Origin: Verrucomicrobiaceae bacterium
Lineage (GTDB): Bacteria > Verrucomicrobiota > Verrucomicrobiia > Verrucomicrobiales > Verrucomicrobiaceae
Direction: 5' to 3'
Assembly: GCA_027489965.1 (NCBI GenBank)
Contig: JAIXZA010000095.1
Span: 1 to 64,000, forward strand
DNA length: 64,000 nucleotides
In this document: piece by piece, positions 1 through 8,412 of the stretch
How the letters are laid out: each line of letters opens with the position of its first letter
Numbering within the stretch: the first letter of the stretch is position 1
The notes under the pieces: generated by a model
The model's database searches: none
Told to the model about the DNA's origin: nothing
Seen by the model: only the letters and a program-made list of their open reading frames with translations
Program-made: the position numbers and the translations under genes

Positions 1-570
1 CGCATCGCCAAGGACGATCAATGGCAATCCGTGCCCAAGCCCAAAGCGCCGCTGCCGCAGCCGCCGGAAGGCCGTTCCGGCGTGGAGGAAATCAAGCTCA
101 TGTATGACCTCATGGTCGCGGCGCTCCAGACCGATAGCACCCGCGTGCTAACCTATCGCCTGCCCATTGCCAACCTGCTCACCAGCCTCGGCGTCAAGGT
201 CGCCCCGCACGACATGAGCCACTACAGCCCCGGTGAACGCATGGAAGCCTCCCAGAAACGCGACGTCGCCCATAGCGAACTGCTCGCCGGTCTGCTCGAC
301 AAACTCAAGACTGTCAAAGAAGCTGACGGCACCCGCCTCTTCGACCACAGCACCGTCGTCTTCGGCAGCAACATCAGCCACGTTCACAACCTCACGAACT
401 GCCCCACGCTGATTGCAGGCGGCGGCTCCGGCATCAATCTCGGCCATCACCTCGTCGCCTCCAAAGACACGCCACTCTGCAACGCCTGGCTCACGCTGCT
501 GCACGGCAGCGGCGTCAATGTCGAACGCCACGGCGACAGCTCAGGCCTGCTGAAGGAACTAATCGCATAA
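1..570 (+). CDS. DUF1552 (HXXSHH) family secreted protein, 3' part only
   Basis: The gene enters from the left edge in frame 1, so only the last 189 codons are present. It is a close paralogue of the proteins at 5299 and 14887: all share the stretch K-D-[DE]-Q-W near the first visible residues, the block ending in MYDL(M/I)VAA.QTD(S/T)TRV, and the C-terminal HGDSSG..KE. HXXSHH proteins are secreted PVC proteins of unknown activity, normally encoded beside DUF1592-type cytochrome-like proteins, and one follows 9 bp downstream. The family motif reads HDMSHY here, with Tyr in place of the last His. The family assignment is secure; the function is unknown. Confidence 0.88.
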   Translation, partial: RIAKDDQWQSVPKPKAPLPQPPEGRSGVEEIKLMYDLMVAALQTDSTRVLTYRLPIANLLTSLGVKVAPHDMSHYSPGERMEASQKRDVAHSELLAGLLDKLKTVKEADGTRLFDHSTVVFGSNISHVHNLTNCPTLIAGGGSGINLGHHLVASKDTPLCNAWLTLLHGSGVNVERHGDSSGLLKELIA

Positions 571-579
571 CCTTGTTCC

Positions 580-3249
580 ATGGCCTCTCTCATCATTCGT
601 TCACACTTGGGTGCCGCCATCGTGCTCTCTCTCGGCACGATCTCGCTTTTCGCTGCCGAGGCCCCACAGGCCGTCTTTGCGGAGAAACATCGCGCCGTGC
701 TGAAGGAGCACTGTTTCTCTTGTCACAATGAGGAGAAGCAGAAGGGCAAGTTCCGGCTCGACGATCTTCCTTTTTCCATCGGCGACAATCGCAGCGCGGA
801 ACGTTGGCAGAAGGTGCTGAACGCGGTGAACTCCGGGGACATGCCGCCGGAGGATGAAAAGCCGCTGCCTGTCGCGGCAAAGGCCGACCTGCTCGATGAC
901 CTCGCGAAGACCATCGTCATCGCGCGGCGGAATCTCAGCGACTCACGCGGTGTGATGACGATGCGTCGGCTGAATCAACGCGAGTATGGAAACACCATCG
1001 AAGCATTGCTCGGCATGACGATGGACGTTCACGAGCTGCCCCCCGACACCAGTGCGAACAACTTCGATACCACGGGCAGCAGTCTCTTCATGTCGGGTGA
1101 CCAGTTTGAGCAATACCTCGATCTCGGACGGGCCGCCGTGACGGAAGTTTTTCAGCGGCACGACAAGGCGGGCGTGGCGGTCATGAAGCGCTTTGAGGGT
1201 GAAAAGGATACGCTGGAGAAAGTGGCCAAATCGCTGAAGGAGCGAACGGGCAACCATCACCGCTATGTTGAGTGGAAGGGTGAGGTGGAAAGTGCCGCCG
1301 CCAAACCGCAGAACCGCCCGGTGGTCGATGCGCTCATGCAGAAACACAAGAATGAGCACCAGCTCATCCTGCACCGCTGGAATATGATCCCCGGCGCGCC
1401 GTCGCCGACCAAGTTTGGTTTCAAGGACACCTTTCAGGCCATTCACGACGGGCAGGGGGGATGGGAATATGTGCCGAGTCAGACCCGGTATCTCTCCATG
1501 CCGGAGAACCGCACCGGCACGTGGCTGACGGTGGGCGACCACATGGTGAAGACCCATTTTTCCTTCGTCACGTATGACTGCCCGCCGGGTGATTACATCG
1601 TCCGCCTCCGCATAGCCGCATCGGAGAAGGTGGACGCGCAACGGCGCTTCATCGAGTTCGGCATCGGGGCTGCGAATCCTTACTATCACGACAGCAGGCA
1701 CATGGTGAGCGGCACGCTCGCTTCACCGCAGATCATCGAGATTCCCGTGACGCTGCATGGAAAAATCGTTGTGATCTTTGTCCGCGAACGCGGCACGGCG
1801 GACGACGACGACCAATCCGGGCGCAAACTGAGAGCGGGCATCAAAGAAAATGGCGTTGGTCCGGATTTCGCCATCTGGCTCGACTACGCAGAGCTGGAAA
1901 AGCTGCCGACCAAACTCGATGCGCCGGGCGTGAAAGCCATCACTCCTGTGCTGGGCGATGCGCGGAGCAAGTTCGCACCCGAAGAGCTGCGCAAAGCACT
2001 GGAGGCATTCAGCGTCGAGGCGTTTCGAGGCAAGCAGCCATCGCCTGCGTTCATCGACCGGCTCCTCGCGATCTATGATGATCAACGTCAGCACGGCGCA
2101 GATCATCGTGCGGCCTTGAAGGAAGCTCTTGCTCTCGTGCTCGCCTCACCGCGATTCCTCTATCTGAATGAGCCGAAGCCCATCGTCGCCGATTCGCCGC
2201 AGAAAGCTCCCGCTGGCAATCTCTCCGCCGAGGATCTGGCTACACGGCTGAGTTATTTCCTCTGGGGTGCACCGCCGGATCGTGAGCTGCGTGAACTCGC
2301 GACGAGCGGCGCTTTGCCGAAGGCCGATGTCTTGACAAAGCAAACCGACCGCCTGCTCCACGACGAACGCTCGGCGGGTTTCGTCCGTCCATTCCTGCAC
2401 CAGTGGTTGCACATGGACCGGCTCGACTTCTTTCGCTTCAACGGGACCCGCTATCCCTTCTTCGACAAGTCCTCCAAGGAAACGGCGCGGTTGGAAGTCT
2501 TCGAGACCTTCGCCTACTTGCTGCGCGAGAATCGCAGTGTGCGCGACTTGCTGAAGGCTGACTACGTCGTCGTGAATGCGCTGCTCGCCAACTACTACGG
2601 CCTCGAAGGCGTGAGCGGCGATGAGTTCCGCCCCGTGAAACTTCCCGCTGACTCACCGCGCGGTGGATTGCTCGGCATGGCGGCGATTCATGCGATGGGT
2701 AGCAACGGCGAACATACGAGTCCCGTCGAGCGCGGCGCGTGGGTGCTGCGCAAGCTGCTCAATGATCCACCACCGCCCGCGCCCGCGAACGTGCCGCAGC
2801 TCACGCGGCTCGAAGACAAGCTCCTCACGACTCGCGAACGCGTCCTGATGCACCAAGAGCAGCCGCAGTGCGCCAGTTGCCATCGCCGGATCGATCCCAT
2901 TGGTTTTGGTTTGGAGAACTTCGACGCCGTCGGCCAGTGGCGCACGGAAGACAGCTATGAGCGAGCCGGGCTGGGGAAGAAAACGTGGCAGATTGACCCC
3001 GCGGGCGCCTTTCACAACGGCCCCGCCTTCGCCAGCTACGCACAGCTCCGCGACCTCATCGCGCAGCGCACCGATGACTTCGCTCGGGGCCTCAGCACCG
3101 CGCTCGTCGAGTATGCGCTCGGCCATCCCGTAGGCTTCAGCGATGAGCCGCTCATCGAGCGTATGGTCACCGAGGCCAAGGCGCAGAACTTCACCCTCCG
3201 CACCTTCATCCACACGCTCATCCAGAGTCGCGAGTTTCAAACCAAGTAG
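580..3249 (+). CDS. DUF1592-type multidomain protein (PSCyt/PSD) with two CxxCH motifs
   Basis: 889 aa with a Sec-type signal (about residues 1-26). Order seen: a PSCyt1-like heme motif HCFSCHN (C45, C48, H49); a DUF1587-like block (MRRLNQREYGNTIEALLG); one copy of a beta-rich module containing GDYIVRLRIA (about 260-440); DUF1595-like (EAFRGKQPS); DUF1592-like (LATRLSYFLWGAPP); DUF1588-like with GGLLGM and a second motif CASCH (C764, H768); and DUF1585-like (LVEYALGHPVGF). Family members are presumed periplasmic c-type heme proteins, but no reaction is established. It lies 9 bp after one DUF1552 gene and is followed by a hydrolase and another DUF1552 gene, as in the usual DUF1592-DUF1552 pairing. 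The ATG at 580 is chosen because the signal peptide starts there. Confidence 0.9.
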   Translation: MASLIIRSHLGAAIVLSLGTISLFAAEAPQAVFAEKHRAVLKEHCFSCHNEEKQKGKFRLDDLPFSIGDNRSAERWQKVLNAVNSGDMPPEDEKPLPVAAKADLLDDLAKTIVIARRNLSDSRGVMTMRRLNQREYGNTIEALLGMTMDVHELPPDTSANNFDTTGSSLFMSGDQFEQYLDLGRAAVTEVFQRHDKAGVAVMKRFEGEKDTLEKVAKSLKERTGNHHRYVEWKGEVESAAAKPQNRPVVDALMQKHKNEHQLILHRWNMIPGAPSPTKFGFKDTFQAIHDGQGGWEYVPSQTRYLSMPENRTGTWLTVGDHMVKTHFSFVTYDCPPGDYIVRLRIAASEKVDAQRRFIEFGIGAANPYYHDSRHMVSGTLASPQIIEIPVTLHGKIVVIFVRERGTADDDDQSGRKLRAGIKENGVGPDFAIWLDYAELEKLPTKLDAPGVKAITPVLGDARSKFAPEELRKALEAFSVEAFRGKQPSPAFIDRLLAIYDDQRQHGADHRAALKEALALVLASPRFLYLNEPKPIVADSPQKAPAGNLSAEDLATRLSYFLWGAPPDRELRELATSGALPKADVLTKQTDRLLHDERSAGFVRPFLHQWLHMDRLDFFRFNGTRYPFFDKSSKETARLEVFETFAYLLRENRSVRDLLKADYVVVNALLANYYGLEGVSGDEFRPVKLPADSPRGGLLGMAAIHAMGSNGEHTSPVERGAWVLRKLLNDPPPPAPANVPQLTRLEDKLLTTRERVLMHQEQPQCASCHRRIDPIGFGLENFDAVGQWRTEDSYERAGLGKKTWQIDPAGAFHNGPAFASYAQLRDLIAQRTDDFARGLSTALVEYALGHPVGFSDEPLIERMVTEAKAQNFTLRTFIHTLIQSREFQTK

Positions 3250-3258
3250 CCCTACACC

Positions 3259-5253
3259 ATGCACACTCACCACCTCCTCCGCTCCAGCCTCGCAGTGCTC
3301 GCGTTGCTCCTGCCGTTCACTGCCACCCATGCAGCCGATGTCCCGCGCACGTTTGAAGAACTCTGGGCCGGCTATGCGCAGCTCGATCGCGAGACACCGC
3401 TGGAGGCCGAGGTTTTAAAGGAATGGGAGAAGGACGGCATCGTCTGCCGCATTGTGCGCTGTCAGGTCGGTGTTTTCAAAGGAGCGCCGTCTCGCGTCGC
3501 GGGACTCTATGCGTTTCCAAAGGGGGCGACGAAGCTGCCGGCCATTCTGCATCTGCACGGCGGCGGGCAATCGGCCAACCTGGACAGTGTCGTGACTTAC
3601 GCGAAGCGCGGCTACGCGAGTCTCTCGCTGAACTGGGGCGGAAACAAGATGGGCATCGGCGGGGAGACGTGGAGCGGCCCGCAGACCGATTGGGGGAAGC
3701 TCGACGCCACCCATCCACCGCAGCGCAACAAGGCGAACCATTTCGCGGGAGCGCTCACGCCGGATGAGTTCACGCTCGATGCCGTGGAGTCGCCACGGAA
3801 CAGCAACTGGTTCATCGTGCTCACCGCCGCCCGTCGCGCGATCACCTTTCTCGAAACGCAGCCCGAAGTGGATGCGTCGCGTATCGGTGTGCACGGTCAC
3901 TCGATGGGCGGCAAGCTCACGACGAACCTCGCCGGAATCGACCCACGGATCAAAGCCGCCGTGCCATCCTGCGGCGGCGCAGGGCAGGTCCTGGAAAGCG
4001 ATACCGCGGCGGTCGGAGCGATGCGCACCAGCCCTTCACCGATGGAACTCGCCTGTGTCTCCGACAATGCCTACATCCCGCGCATCAGCTGCCCGGTGCT
4101 GTGGCTTTCACCGACGAACGACTTCAATGCGAACATCGACAACATGGCCTGGAACTGGCGAAATGTGCCCGACGAGCGCCTGCGTTTTAGCATCGCGCCG
4201 CACCTGAATCACCGTCACACGTCGGAGCACACGCTCACCGACTATCTGTGGTTTGAGGAGCACTTGAAAGGAGCGGCGTTCAAGATGCCGGCCACGCCGA
4301 AGATCGCGCTGAATCTGACATCGCCCGACGGCATCCCCCGCGTGAGCGTGACGCCTGACAACTCGCAGCGCGTGCAACGCGTGGACATCTACTACTCGCA
4401 CGATCCCCATGCGCTCACGCGTTTCTGGCGCGATGCTAGAGCGGTGAAATCGGACGCGCAGTGGCAGGCTGAATGCCCGGTGATGAGCCTCGATCAGCCG
4501 CTCTTCGTCTTCGCAAATGTGGCCTACGAGACGCCGCCGAACTATCGCGCCATCCCGTTGATGCCGGGTGATGGAAACAGCGAGACCTTCGCCATCAGCT
4601 CCCGCGTCCTCGCCGCCGGTCCGGCGCAGTTGCAGGCGGCGAAAGTGAAGCCCACCGACAAGCCGGAACGTCTCGTGGATGACGGCGCACGCGGCTGGCA
4701 CGACTGGTATCGGCTCAGCTGGGGACACGCGTCGCTCTGGACCGCCGCAACGCGCAAGCTGAAGGACGCGAAATGGCGCGGGCCAGACGGCGCGACGCTG
4801 CACTTTGAGACCCAATGCGAGACCGACAACCAGCTCGTGCTCACCTTCAACTGCAATGCCTGGGGCGCATTCGCGCCGGGCAAGCCAGCGGTTGATTACA
4901 CCGTGCTGAAACCACTCAAGGGCTCACCAGATTGGCAGGAAGTGAACGTGCACCTCAGCGAACTCGTGGCTAACGATCCGAAGATCACGACACCGCTCGC
5001 AAACTGGCAGACAGTCACGGAGTTCAGCCACTCACCCAAAGGTGAGATCGTGAAGGACGGTCAAAAAGTGAGCATCAGCGGCAAGCCATGGAAAGGGCAG
5101 CCCGCGATTCGCAATCTGCGTTGGGAGGGTGGCGCATATTCGCAGCAAAAAGCCACGGATGCCCCGCTGAATGCGGAGGAGCTTCAAAAGGGCTTCAACA
5201 ACGCCATCAAGAAGTCGCTGGAGCAGGAGAAGGCCGACCAGCGTCCGAAATAA
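3259..5253 (+). CDS. Secreted alpha/beta hydrolase (esterase-like) with extra C-terminal domain
   Basis: 664 aa with signal peptide (about residues 1-26). Residues ~90-340 form an alpha/beta hydrolase: oxyanion region HLHGGGQ, nucleophile elbow GHSMGG (S215), a probable acid near SPTNDFN (~286) and a probable His in LNHRHTSEHT (~317). The architecture resembles acetylxylan-esterase or dienelactone-hydrolase-like secreted enzymes, so it probably cleaves an ester in a polysaccharide or other polymer; the substrate is unknown. The C-terminal ~300 residues are beta-rich, with a possible carbohydrate- or protein-binding role. It starts 9 bp after the DUF1592 gene and precedes a DUF1552 gene, so it is probably co-transcribed with them. 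Confidence 0.78.
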   Translation: MHTHHLLRSSLAVLALLLPFTATHAADVPRTFEELWAGYAQLDRETPLEAEVLKEWEKDGIVCRIVRCQVGVFKGAPSRVAGLYAFPKGATKLPAILHLHGGGQSANLDSVVTYAKRGYASLSLNWGGNKMGIGGETWSGPQTDWGKLDATHPPQRNKANHFAGALTPDEFTLDAVESPRNSNWFIVLTAARRAITFLETQPEVDASRIGVHGHSMGGKLTTNLAGIDPRIKAAVPSCGGAGQVLESDTAAVGAMRTSPSPMELACVSDNAYIPRISCPVLWLSPTNDFNANIDNMAWNWRNVPDERLRFSIAPHLNHRHTSEHTLTDYLWFEEHLKGAAFKMPATPKIALNLTSPDGIPRVSVTPDNSQRVQRVDIYYSHDPHALTRFWRDARAVKSDAQWQAECPVMSLDQPLFVFANVAYETPPNYRAIPLMPGDGNSETFAISSRVLAAGPAQLQAAKVKPTDKPERLVDDGARGWHDWYRLSWGHASLWTAATRKLKDAKWRGPDGATLHFETQCETDNQLVLTFNCNAWGAFAPGKPAVDYTVLKPLKGSPDWQEVNVHLSELVANDPKITTPLANWQTVTEFSHSPKGEIVKDGQKVSISGKPWKGQPAIRNLRWEGGAYSQQKATDAPLNAEELQKGFNNAIKKSLEQEKADQRPK

Positions 5254-5298
5254 GACCGTCACCTCATTGAACCCTCCATCACCAGACCGCCCATCCCC

Positions 5299-6582
5299 AT
5301 GAAAACCCGCCGCCACTTCCTCCGCAGCACCTCCGCGTGCATCGCGCTGCCGTTTCTGGAGTCGCTTGGCTTTCGTCGCTTCGCCTCAGCTGCTCCAGCC
5401 GCGCTGCCACCGACACGCCTGATCTTCCTCGCTTTCGGTTGGGGCGTCACGAAGGAGACGTGGTTTCCCGATGTGAAGCAAACAGGCACGGTCTACACGC
5501 TGCCGCCCGGGCTGGTACCGTTGGCAAGGCATCAGAAGGACATCACCGTCGTGCAGGGCTGCTCGAACAAATTCAGCAACGAAGCGCACTGGGGCAGCAC
5601 CTTCTGGCTCACCGGCGCGAACCGCTACTCGCAGCCGGGGCAGAGCTTCTGCAACAGCGTCAGCGTTGATCAAGTCGCCGCGGCGAAACTCGGCAAAGAC
5701 ACGCGCTTTGCCTCCCTGCAACTCGGCACGCCCGACGCAAAGGACCAGGGCCACGGGCCGGGGCTGTCGCTCGCGTGGGATGAGCGTGGGAAACCAGTCG
5801 CTGGCATCGATCATCCGTTGCAGGTGTTTCACCGGCTCTTCTCCGCCGAGGACGCGCCGCTCGCCGAGCGCGAGGCGATGCTGGCGCAGAAACGCAGCGT
5901 GCTCGATCTGCTCACGGGCGATCTGCGACGTGTGAAGCGCGGTCTTTCTAAAGATGACACCGACAAGCTCGACGAATACGCGCAGAGCATCCGCGACATC
6001 GAGACGCGGCTCGGCAAGGACGAGCAATGGCTGGCCGTGCCGAAGGCCAAAGCACCGCTCGCCGAGCCGAAAGAGAAGTCCGCCGGTCGCGAGGAAGTGC
6101 AGGTCATGTATGACCTCATGATCGCGGCGATGCAGACCGATACAACGCGCGTGATGACGTATCGCCAGCCGGTGAACTCGGTCTTGAAGGACATCGGCGT
6201 GCCCTACACCGGCCACGACCTCAGCCACTACGAGCGCTCGCAGGGCGACCGCATGGAGTTCTCCCAAAAACGCGACGAAACCCAGAGCGCGATGTTCGCG
6301 AAGTTCATCGACAAGCTCAAGGCCACCAAAGACGCCGCTGGCACCAGCCTGTTCGACAACGTCATTGTCGGCTACGGCAGCAACATCAGCTCCGTCCACT
6401 TCCTCAACAACTGCCCCACCATCCTCACCGGCGGCGGCGCAGGCATCAAACTCGGCCATAACCTTGTCCTGCCCAAAGACACACCGCTGTGCAACGTGTG
6501 GCTGACCCTGCTCCACGGCCTCGGTATCGAAGCCGATCGACATGGCGATAGCTCAGGCATGGTGAAGGAACTGATTGTTTGA
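5299..6582 (+). CDS. DUF1552 (HXXSHH) family secreted protein
   Basis: 427 aa. The N-terminus MKTRRHFLRST followed by a hydrophobic stretch is a Tat-like export signal. The body matches the other DUF1552 paralogues in this window, especially 14887-16173, including FGWGVTKETWFPD and the C-terminal HGDSSGMVKE. The family motif is HDLSHY, again ending in Tyr. It is the partner of the DUF1592 gene at 580, with the esterase between them. Activity is unknown; export with a heme-motif partner suggests a shared envelope complex, which is inference. A 45-bp gap to the esterase suggests one operon. Confidence 0.9.
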   Translation: MKTRRHFLRSTSACIALPFLESLGFRRFASAAPAALPPTRLIFLAFGWGVTKETWFPDVKQTGTVYTLPPGLVPLARHQKDITVVQGCSNKFSNEAHWGSTFWLTGANRYSQPGQSFCNSVSVDQVAAAKLGKDTRFASLQLGTPDAKDQGHGPGLSLAWDERGKPVAGIDHPLQVFHRLFSAEDAPLAEREAMLAQKRSVLDLLTGDLRRVKRGLSKDDTDKLDEYAQSIRDIETRLGKDEQWLAVPKAKAPLAEPKEKSAGREEVQVMYDLMIAAMQTDTTRVMTYRQPVNSVLKDIGVPYTGHDLSHYERSQGDRMEFSQKRDETQSAMFAKFIDKLKATKDAAGTSLFDNVIVGYGSNISSVHFLNNCPTILTGGGAGIKLGHNLVLPKDTPLCNVWLTLLHGLGIEADRHGDSSGMVKELIV

Positions 6583-6634
6583 TTGCAACTTACTTTCAAA
6601 GTTTGTTGCTCGGTTTCCGAGCTTCACGCACTAA

Positions 6635-6686
6635 GATTCGTCATTGGGACTTCGTAATTCATGGGCCATTCCTAATTTTGGTTTCC
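6635..6686. repeat. Degenerate family F repeat (GATTCGTCATT-type)
   Basis: This intergenic stretch contains GATTCGTCATT, TTCGTAATTC, CCATTCCT and TTTTGGTTTCC, the same words that build the clearer family F copies at 7654-7830 and 8302-8412. It lies just upstream of the DUF6807 gene. It is too decayed for a reliable hairpin, so this is a weaker call. Confidence 0.4.
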
Positions 6687-6703
6687 TCGTTCCCTGCCTT
6701 GTC

Positions 6704-7639
6704 ATGAAAAACACCCTTCTCTTCTTCGCACTCGCTCTGCCCACTTTCGCCTTCGACATCACTGTCGCTGAGAAAGATCACGTCGCCGTCGCCAATGGCG
6801 GCAAAGTCGTCGCCAAACTCATGATGGCGAATGATCTCAGCACGCCGGAGAAGCATCACGAGACCTACAAGCCCTACATGCACGTCTTCAGCACCGATGG
6901 CTCCACGCGGCTCACGAAAGGCGCGGGATTTAACTTCACGCATCATCGCGGCATCTTTCTCGGCTTCAGCAAGATTGGTTACGACGGCAAATCGTATGAC
7001 CGCTGGCACATGAAGAAGGGCGATCAGGTCGTGACGAAGGTCACGCCCGGCGAAAACACCTTCACCGCCCACATCGATTGGCAGGGCGACACCACCGCGC
7101 CCTTCCTCACCGAAGAACGCAAATTCAGCTTCACCACGCCTGCCAAGCCCTTCTATCTCGGCATCGAAATGAACAGCGCCATCAAGACCGTGAGCGGCGA
7201 GGCCGACATGAATGGCGATCCCGAGCACGCGGGTGCACAGTTCCGCCCGAGCGAACTCGTGGACACGAAAACGACGACCTACCTCTTCCCCGGCGAAAAC
7301 ATCGACGCCCACAAAGTCCGCGACCTGCCCTGGGCCGCCGAAATCTTCACCACTGAAGGCAAAACCTTCACTGTCGTGATCCTCAACCATCCCGACAATC
7401 CAAAGGACACCGCCACCTCTGCCTACCGCGACTACGGTCGCTTCGGCATGTTCCCGAAAGGCAAAGCGACCGCAGAAGCTCCCTTTAAACTGCGCTACCA
7501 ATGGCTCATCGCTGAAGGCGACGTGCGCGACGCCGCCGCCTTCCAAAGCGCCTGGAATGCCTTCGCCGGCAAAACCGAGCCTGTGCCTGCGCTGACGATC
7601 AATTCATCCGAGCAGCCGAAGCCGAAAGCGAAGAAGTGA
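6704..7639 (+). CDS. DUF6807 (PmoA-like) secreted protein
   Basis: 311 aa from the ATG at 6704. An upstream in-frame ATG (6644) is rejected because it would put repeat-derived sequence ahead of a good signal peptide (MKNTLLFFALALPTFAF). The conserved core has NFTHHRGIFLGF and KGDQVV, and near the end YRDYGRFGMFPKG and LRYQWL, as in the secreted family once called PmoA. Despite that name there is no evidence of a methane oxygenase; members sit in PVC sugar-degradation clusters and their function is not established. The C-terminus is Lys/Pro-rich. Confidence 0.82.
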   Translation: MKNTLLFFALALPTFAFDITVAEKDHVAVANGGKVVAKLMMANDLSTPEKHHETYKPYMHVFSTDGSTRLTKGAGFNFTHHRGIFLGFSKIGYDGKSYDRWHMKKGDQVVTKVTPGENTFTAHIDWQGDTTAPFLTEERKFSFTTPAKPFYLGIEMNSAIKTVSGEADMNGDPEHAGAQFRPSELVDTKTTTYLFPGENIDAHKVRDLPWAAEIFTTEGKTFTVVILNHPDNPKDTATSAYRDYGRFGMFPKGKATAEAPFKLRYQWLIAEGDVRDAAAFQSAWNAFAGKTEPVPALTINSSEQPKPKAKK

Positions 7640-7653
7640 CTACCCGCTCCGCG

Positions 7654-7830
7654 GGAATGATGAAACCAGAATGGCGAATGAGGAATGAAATCCGAATGTC
7701 ACAATGCCCCAAAGTTGATGATTCGAACTTCGTCATTGATTCGGCATTCCTCATTGATTCACTTCGTTCTCCCTCCGGGCTCGTTTCACTCGTCTGTCTC
7801 GCTTCGCTCGGCTCTGGTTTCGTCATTCTT
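7654..7830. repeat. Family F imperfect inverted repeat, left of four-helix-bundle gene
   Basis: The outer arms pair GGAATGATGAAACCAGA (from 7654) with TCTGGTTTCGTCATTC (ending about 7828). Inner arms pair GGCGAATGAGGAATGA with TCGGCATTCCTCATTG. The roughly 177-bp element fills almost all of the gap between the DUF6807 gene and the four-helix-bundle gene and ends 18 bp before the latter's start. Its words recur at 8302-8412 and, decayed, at 6635-6686. Confidence 0.75.
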
Positions 7831-7848
7831 GATCCTTACACGATTCCC

Positions 7849-8286
7849 ATGAACAACGAAGACGCCTTTTGGACACCCCATGAATCGGGGAACGTCCTTC
7901 GAGAAGAACCTCCTGCCTACGGCGCAACCAAGCCTGTCTTCGATCTGGAGGAACGGACGGCTCGTTTTGGTGAGGCGGTGATTCGTTTTCTCAAAACGGT
8001 TCCGCATGGGCCGCTGACGAACCGGCTGATTGACCAACTCGTCGGCGCTGCCACGAGCGTGGGGGCCAACTACTGCGAAGCTGACGACGCGGTGTCCAAA
8101 AAGGACTTCAAGAACCGCATTGGCACCTGCCGTAAAGAATCGCGCGAATCGAAGCACTTTCTTCGCATGATCGCCGCTGCCGTGCCTGACAAGCGTCTGG
8201 AAGCCCGTGACCTCTGGCGCGAAGCCCACGAGCTGAACCTGATCTTTTCCGCTATCTTCAAAAACACGAAAACCGACTCCAAATGA
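7849..8286 (+). CDS. Four-helix-bundle protein (23S rRNA IVP / S23 family-like)
   Basis: 145 aa from the ATG at 7849. The longer frame from 7636 only translates the family F repeat and is rejected. The core has FDLEERTARFGEAVIRF, LIDQLVGAATSVGANYCEA and KKDFKNRIGTCRKESRES, the pattern of the all-helical 23S intervening-sequence-protein family. These small proteins are widespread in PVC genomes outside rRNA genes, and the Avd accessory protein of diversity-generating retroelements has a similar fold; no cellular role can be assigned. The gene is bracketed by family F repeats within 20 bp on each side, and its stop overlaps an in-frame upstream ATG of the next gene. Confidence 0.85.
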   Translation: MNNEDAFWTPHESGNVLREEPPAYGATKPVFDLEERTARFGEAVIRFLKTVPHGPLTNRLIDQLVGAATSVGANYCEADDAVSKKDFKNRIGTCRKESRESKHFLRMIAAAVPDKRLEARDLWREAHELNLIFSAIFKNTKTDSK

Positions 8287-8301
8287 CCGCTCGCTACGCA
8301 A

Positions 8302-8412
8302 GAATGACGAATTCTGAAACCAGAATTCCGAATGAAGCCCCAATGACCAAACTCCTTCGGGCTTCGCGTTTCGTCATTTATTCCTCATTCCTCATTCTGG
8401 TTTCCTCATTCC
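8302..8412. repeat. Family F inverted repeat, overlaps the next signal peptide
   Basis: The left arm GAAACCAGAATTCCGAATGA (from 8316) pairs with the right arm TCATTCCTCATTCTGGTTTC (8385-8404), 17 of 20 positions matching. The outer left part GAATGACGAATT and the right part TTTCGTCATTTATTCCTCATT also pair loosely. The element begins 16 bp after the four-helix-bundle stop. Its right arm is translated as part of the signal peptide of the following dehydrogenase. Confidence 0.75.

Noticed and set aside
6644..6703. Upstream start for the DUF6807 gene
   Set aside because: The ATG at 6704 opens a standard signal peptide; the upstream codons are repeat-like DNA.
7636..7848. N-terminal extension of the four-helix-bundle gene
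   Set aside because: It translates the family F repeat; the family core begins just after the ATG at 7849.
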